A DNA stretch of 6,756 nt from UBA5018 sp044375975 (GTDB lineage Bacteria; Cyanobacteriota; Cyanobacteriia; PCC-6307; Cyanobiaceae), in contig JBILLQ010000107.1 in NCBI GenBank assembly GCA_044375975.1, forward strand, positions 1 to 6,756. Direction: 5' to 3'. The position numbers and the translations under genes were made by a program. The notes under the pieces were generated by a model. That model was not told the origin of the DNA. It did not search any database and saw only the letters and a list, made by a program, of their open reading frames with translations. Shown here in pieces: positions 4,868-6,756 of the stretch. The first letter of the stretch is position 1. Each line of letters starts with the position of its first letter.

Positions 4868-6055
4868 ATGACTGCCATGACCCCACCCAACAGGACTAAC
4901 CGGATTCGCTCGGTAAGCATTGAAGGCTTTCGCAGCCTGAAGAACATTCAGAACCTGGAGCTGCCGCAACTGACGGTGCTCATTGGTGCGAATGGCGCGG
5001 GAAAATCCACCTTGATACGTTTTTTCGAGATGTTGAGCTGGATGCTCAAGTCTAAGAACCTTCAGGAGTTTGTGCTGCGCCACGGTGGTGGAGACGACCA
5101 GTTCTTCATGGGTGCGCGGAAGACGCCGCGCATCCATGCCGAACTTTGCCTGGATACCGAAAAGGGTCAGAACGACTACCGGTTTGAGCTGAACCACCTG
5201 TCGGCCGGCGATACGGTCATGGTTATGAACGAGGCCTATCGATACTCTGCAAACGGCATCCCTACCAAGGCAGACTGGACCCAGATTGATGCGGTTGGAA
5301 AGGAGTCCAGCCTCCTGGAGCAGAAGAACAAGACCGCCCAAACGATTGTTGCTCTCTTGCGGCAGTGCTCCACCTACCAGTTTCATGACACCTCGATGAA
5401 TGCGGCCATCCACAACCGCTGGGATGTCACCGAGTCGTTCCGCCTGCGCTCTGACGGCGGCAACCTCGCGGCGGTGCTGCTAGACCTTCGCAACACCGAC
5501 GGCAAACGCTATGAGCTGATCGTTAGGCAGATTTGCCGGGTGCTGCCGACATTCAAGGACTTCGTTCTGGAAGAGGAGGCCGGCAAGGTATTACTGCGCT
5601 GGGTGGGCCGGCAAAGCGACAAAGTTTTCGGCTCGCATCTCACGTCGGATGGATCACTGCGCCTGTTTTGCTTACTGACGCTGCTGAACCTGCCGCCCAA
5701 AAGGTTGCCGAATGTGATGTTATTCGACGAGCCAGAACTAGGTCTGCACCCGCATGCCATCACCTTGGTGGCTGAGATGTTCAAGCGCTTGTCGATGAAG
5801 CGGCAGATATTCATCGCTACCCAGTCGCCCTACCTGGTGGACTGTTTCGAGCTGGAAAACATCATCGTGGCCAACGCGAACGATGGCGAGACGGTGCTTC
5901 GCAATCTACCGCGCGCCCACTATCAGCGGTGGCTAGACGAGGAATATCAGCTCTCAGACATTTGGCTACAGCAAGCCACGGGTGGAGTTGCGTGGCTGGG
6001 CGATAACCAGCCGGTCAACAAGGACAGTGCGATAGGTGGAGAACAGCCCAAATGA
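4868..6055 (+). CDS. AAA/ABC-type ATPase (OLD/RecF-like, AAA_21), putative defence ATPase
   Basis: A 395-residue soluble ATPase. The N-terminus IRSVSIEGFRSLKNIQ is the typical first strand of this class. Walker A is GANGAGKS (40-47). A degenerate ABC-type signature SDGSLR lies at about 260-265, Walker B is VMLFDE with D287 and E288, and the following ELGLHP is the D-loop region. The switch position reads ATQSP (317-321), with glutamine where many relatives have histidine. Between Walker A and the signature lies an insert of about 200 residues, the place where OLD-type ATPases carry dimer or coiled-coil arms. No nuclease domain is fused. The next gene overlaps by four bases and supplies a TOPRIM-like partner. 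In the known two-gene defence modules PARIS and Gabija, the ATPase holds or activates a nuclease until phage is sensed; that role here is inferred. Confidence 0.85.
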   Translation: MTAMTPPNRTNRIRSVSIEGFRSLKNIQNLELPQLTVLIGANGAGKSTLIRFFEMLSWMLKSKNLQEFVLRHGGGDDQFFMGARKTPRIHAELCLDTEKGQNDYRFELNHLSAGDTVMVMNEAYRYSANGIPTKADWTQIDAVGKESSLLEQKNKTAQTIVALLRQCSTYQFHDTSMNAAIHNRWDVTESFRLRSDGGNLAAVLLDLRNTDGKRYELIVRQICRVLPTFKDFVLEEEAGKVLLRWVGRQSDKVFGSHLTSDGSLRLFCLLTLLNLPPKRLPNVMLFDEPELGLHPHAITLVAEMFKRLSMKRQIFIATQSPYLVDCFELENIIVANANDGETVLRNLPRAHYQRWLDEEYQLSDIWLQQATGGVAWLGDNQPVNKDSAIGGEQPK

Positions 6056-6699
6056 TCAGGGTCTGCATCATCTGTGAAGGGCTCACCGAGGTTAAGTTCG
6101 TCAACCAGTGCCTGGAACTCTACCTGCGGCCCAGTGGAATCAGCGCTTATGGCACTGTTTTGAGCTCCAAGTCGGGCCGCCATCGTGGCGGGCGTGTCAG
6201 TGTTGGCCGACTGGCCGACAAGATCTCGCTCCACTACAGCGAAGCCGACAGAGTCACGACCTTGGTGGATTTCTATGGCTTTGAAGATCGAAAGGGTCGT
6301 AGCCGTGCCGAACTGGAGGCTGCTATCCTTGCTGGAGTTGCGAGTTCCACCAGGTGGTACGATCCGCGCTTCGTACTTCCTTATGTGCAGATGCACGAAT
6401 TCGAGGGGCTACTCTTAACCGATCCTCAGGCATTTGAGTGGGTAGAGGATGGCTGGGATGACTACACAAAGCGGGCATTAGAAGCTGTGGCCCAAGAATT
6501 TACCAGCCCTGAAGAGATCAACGACAGCCCGGAGACCGCGCCTTCCAAGCGCATCGAGCGCATCTTCAAAGGGGCCTATTCCAAGACGGAGCATGGCCCA
6601 TTAATCGCCGAATCCATTGGCATGGACGCCATCCGAACCAAGTGCCCGGCTTTCAGCGAGTGGGTGGGCAAACTGCAAGCATGGGGAGACGCAACCTGA
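6052..6699 (+). CDS. DUF4276 family protein (TOPRIM-like), partner of the ATPase
   Basis: A 215-residue protein of the DUF4276 family. It starts RVCIICEGLTEVKFV, with E9 in the CEGxTE motif at the place of the TOPRIM catalytic glutamate. It continues with TTLVDFYGF, where D73 fits the TOPRIM aspartate strand, then YVQMHEFEGLLLTDP (HEFE at 115-118) and the characteristic end SKRIERIFKGAY, HGPLIAESIG, IRTKCPAFSEWVGKL. It is full length for the family. The start ATG overlaps the ATPase stop (ATGA), so translation is coupled and the products probably form one complex. A Mg-dependent nuclease role is inferred from the fold and from analogy with ATPase-TOPRIM pairs such as PARIS AriA/AriB. No activity has been assigned to DUF4276 that I can cite with confidence. 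Confidence 0.85.
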   Translation: MIRVCIICEGLTEVKFVNQCLELYLRPSGISAYGTVLSSKSGRHRGGRVSVGRLADKISLHYSEADRVTTLVDFYGFEDRKGRSRAELEAAILAGVASSTRWYDPRFVLPYVQMHEFEGLLLTDPQAFEWVEDGWDDYTKRALEAVAQEFTSPEEINDSPETAPSKRIERIFKGAYSKTEHGPLIAESIGMDAIRTKCPAFSEWVGKLQAWGDAT

Positions 6700-6700
6700 C

Positions 6701-6756
6701 ATGGCCACGAAAAACAAGTGGGCCGGCCAGCCGCAAAGAAGCGGGGTTTCCATCAG
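6701..6756 (+). CDS. Start of a possible third operon gene, cut by the window edge
   Basis: An ATG at 6701, two bases after the DUF4276 stop, opens a frame reading MATKNKWAGQPQRSGVSI up to the window end. A GGGGAG stretch (6683-6688) lies about 12 bases upstream and could serve as a ribosome site. The tight spacing suggests a further member of the ATPase operon, but only 18 residues are visible and nothing identifies them. Confidence 0.35.
   Translation, partial: MATKNKWAGQPQRSGVSI

Noticed and set aside
4748..5413. A 221-codon open frame on the minus strand
   Set aside because: It is antisense to the first part of the ATPase gene, which has Walker A and a strong ribosome site. The minus frame has no recognisable motif.
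1..6756. CRISPR arrays, tRNA or rRNA genes, complete insertion sequences
   Set aside because: I found no regularly spaced direct repeats, no cloverleaf or rRNA sequence, and no transposase beyond the one decayed N-terminal fragment.

Overview
The window is GC-rich and comes from a bacterium. A picocyanobacterium of the Synechococcus/Cyanobium type is my best guess. The guess rests on the general character of the cupin, on the secreted FGE/sulfatase pair, and on start codons that mostly lack a Shine-Dalgarno sequence. It is inference, not a proven assignment. The whole stretch looks like accessory DNA: it holds two toxin-antitoxin loci with eroded toxins, a broken gene copy, an insertion-sequence relic and a candidate defence operon.

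Left part (1-3600, mostly minus strand): a secreted type I sulfatase carries the full C-x-P-x-R maturation motif but loses its C-terminal part near position 120. Further upstream on the same strand is its likely activating partner, a formylglycine-generating enzyme (FGE) with both active-site cysteines and a signal peptide. Between them lies a decayed second copy of the middle of an FGE gene (about 1855-2052), which abuts and contaminates the 5' end of the sulfatase frame. Next to it, on the plus strand, is a small ribbon-helix-helix antitoxin followed by a 22-codon remnant of its PIN toxin.

Middle part (3600-4870): a one-domain cupin on the minus strand, then a second toxin-antitoxin locus on the minus strand. 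The second antitoxin is intact and sits behind a promoter embedded in a perfect 9-bp inverted repeat. Its PIN toxin is reduced to two short blocks in different frames. A frameshifted N-terminal fragment of an IS5-type transposase follows on the plus strand.

Right part (4868-6756, plus strand): a tightly coupled two-gene operon. The first gene encodes an AAA/ABC-type ATPase of the OLD/RecF-like class. The second, overlapping by four bases, encodes a DUF4276 protein with TOPRIM-like acidic motifs. A third frame opens two bases after the second stop and runs off the window. This architecture fits a two-component ATPase plus nuclease-like anti-phage module, though function cannot be shown from sequence alone. 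It is the best candidate here for a poorly described system.

Taken together, the FGE would act on the sulfatase cysteine outside the cytoplasm. The antitoxins probably now act only as small repressors. The ATPase/DUF4276 pair probably works as a complex, and the IS relic marks the boundary through which it was gained or trimmed.
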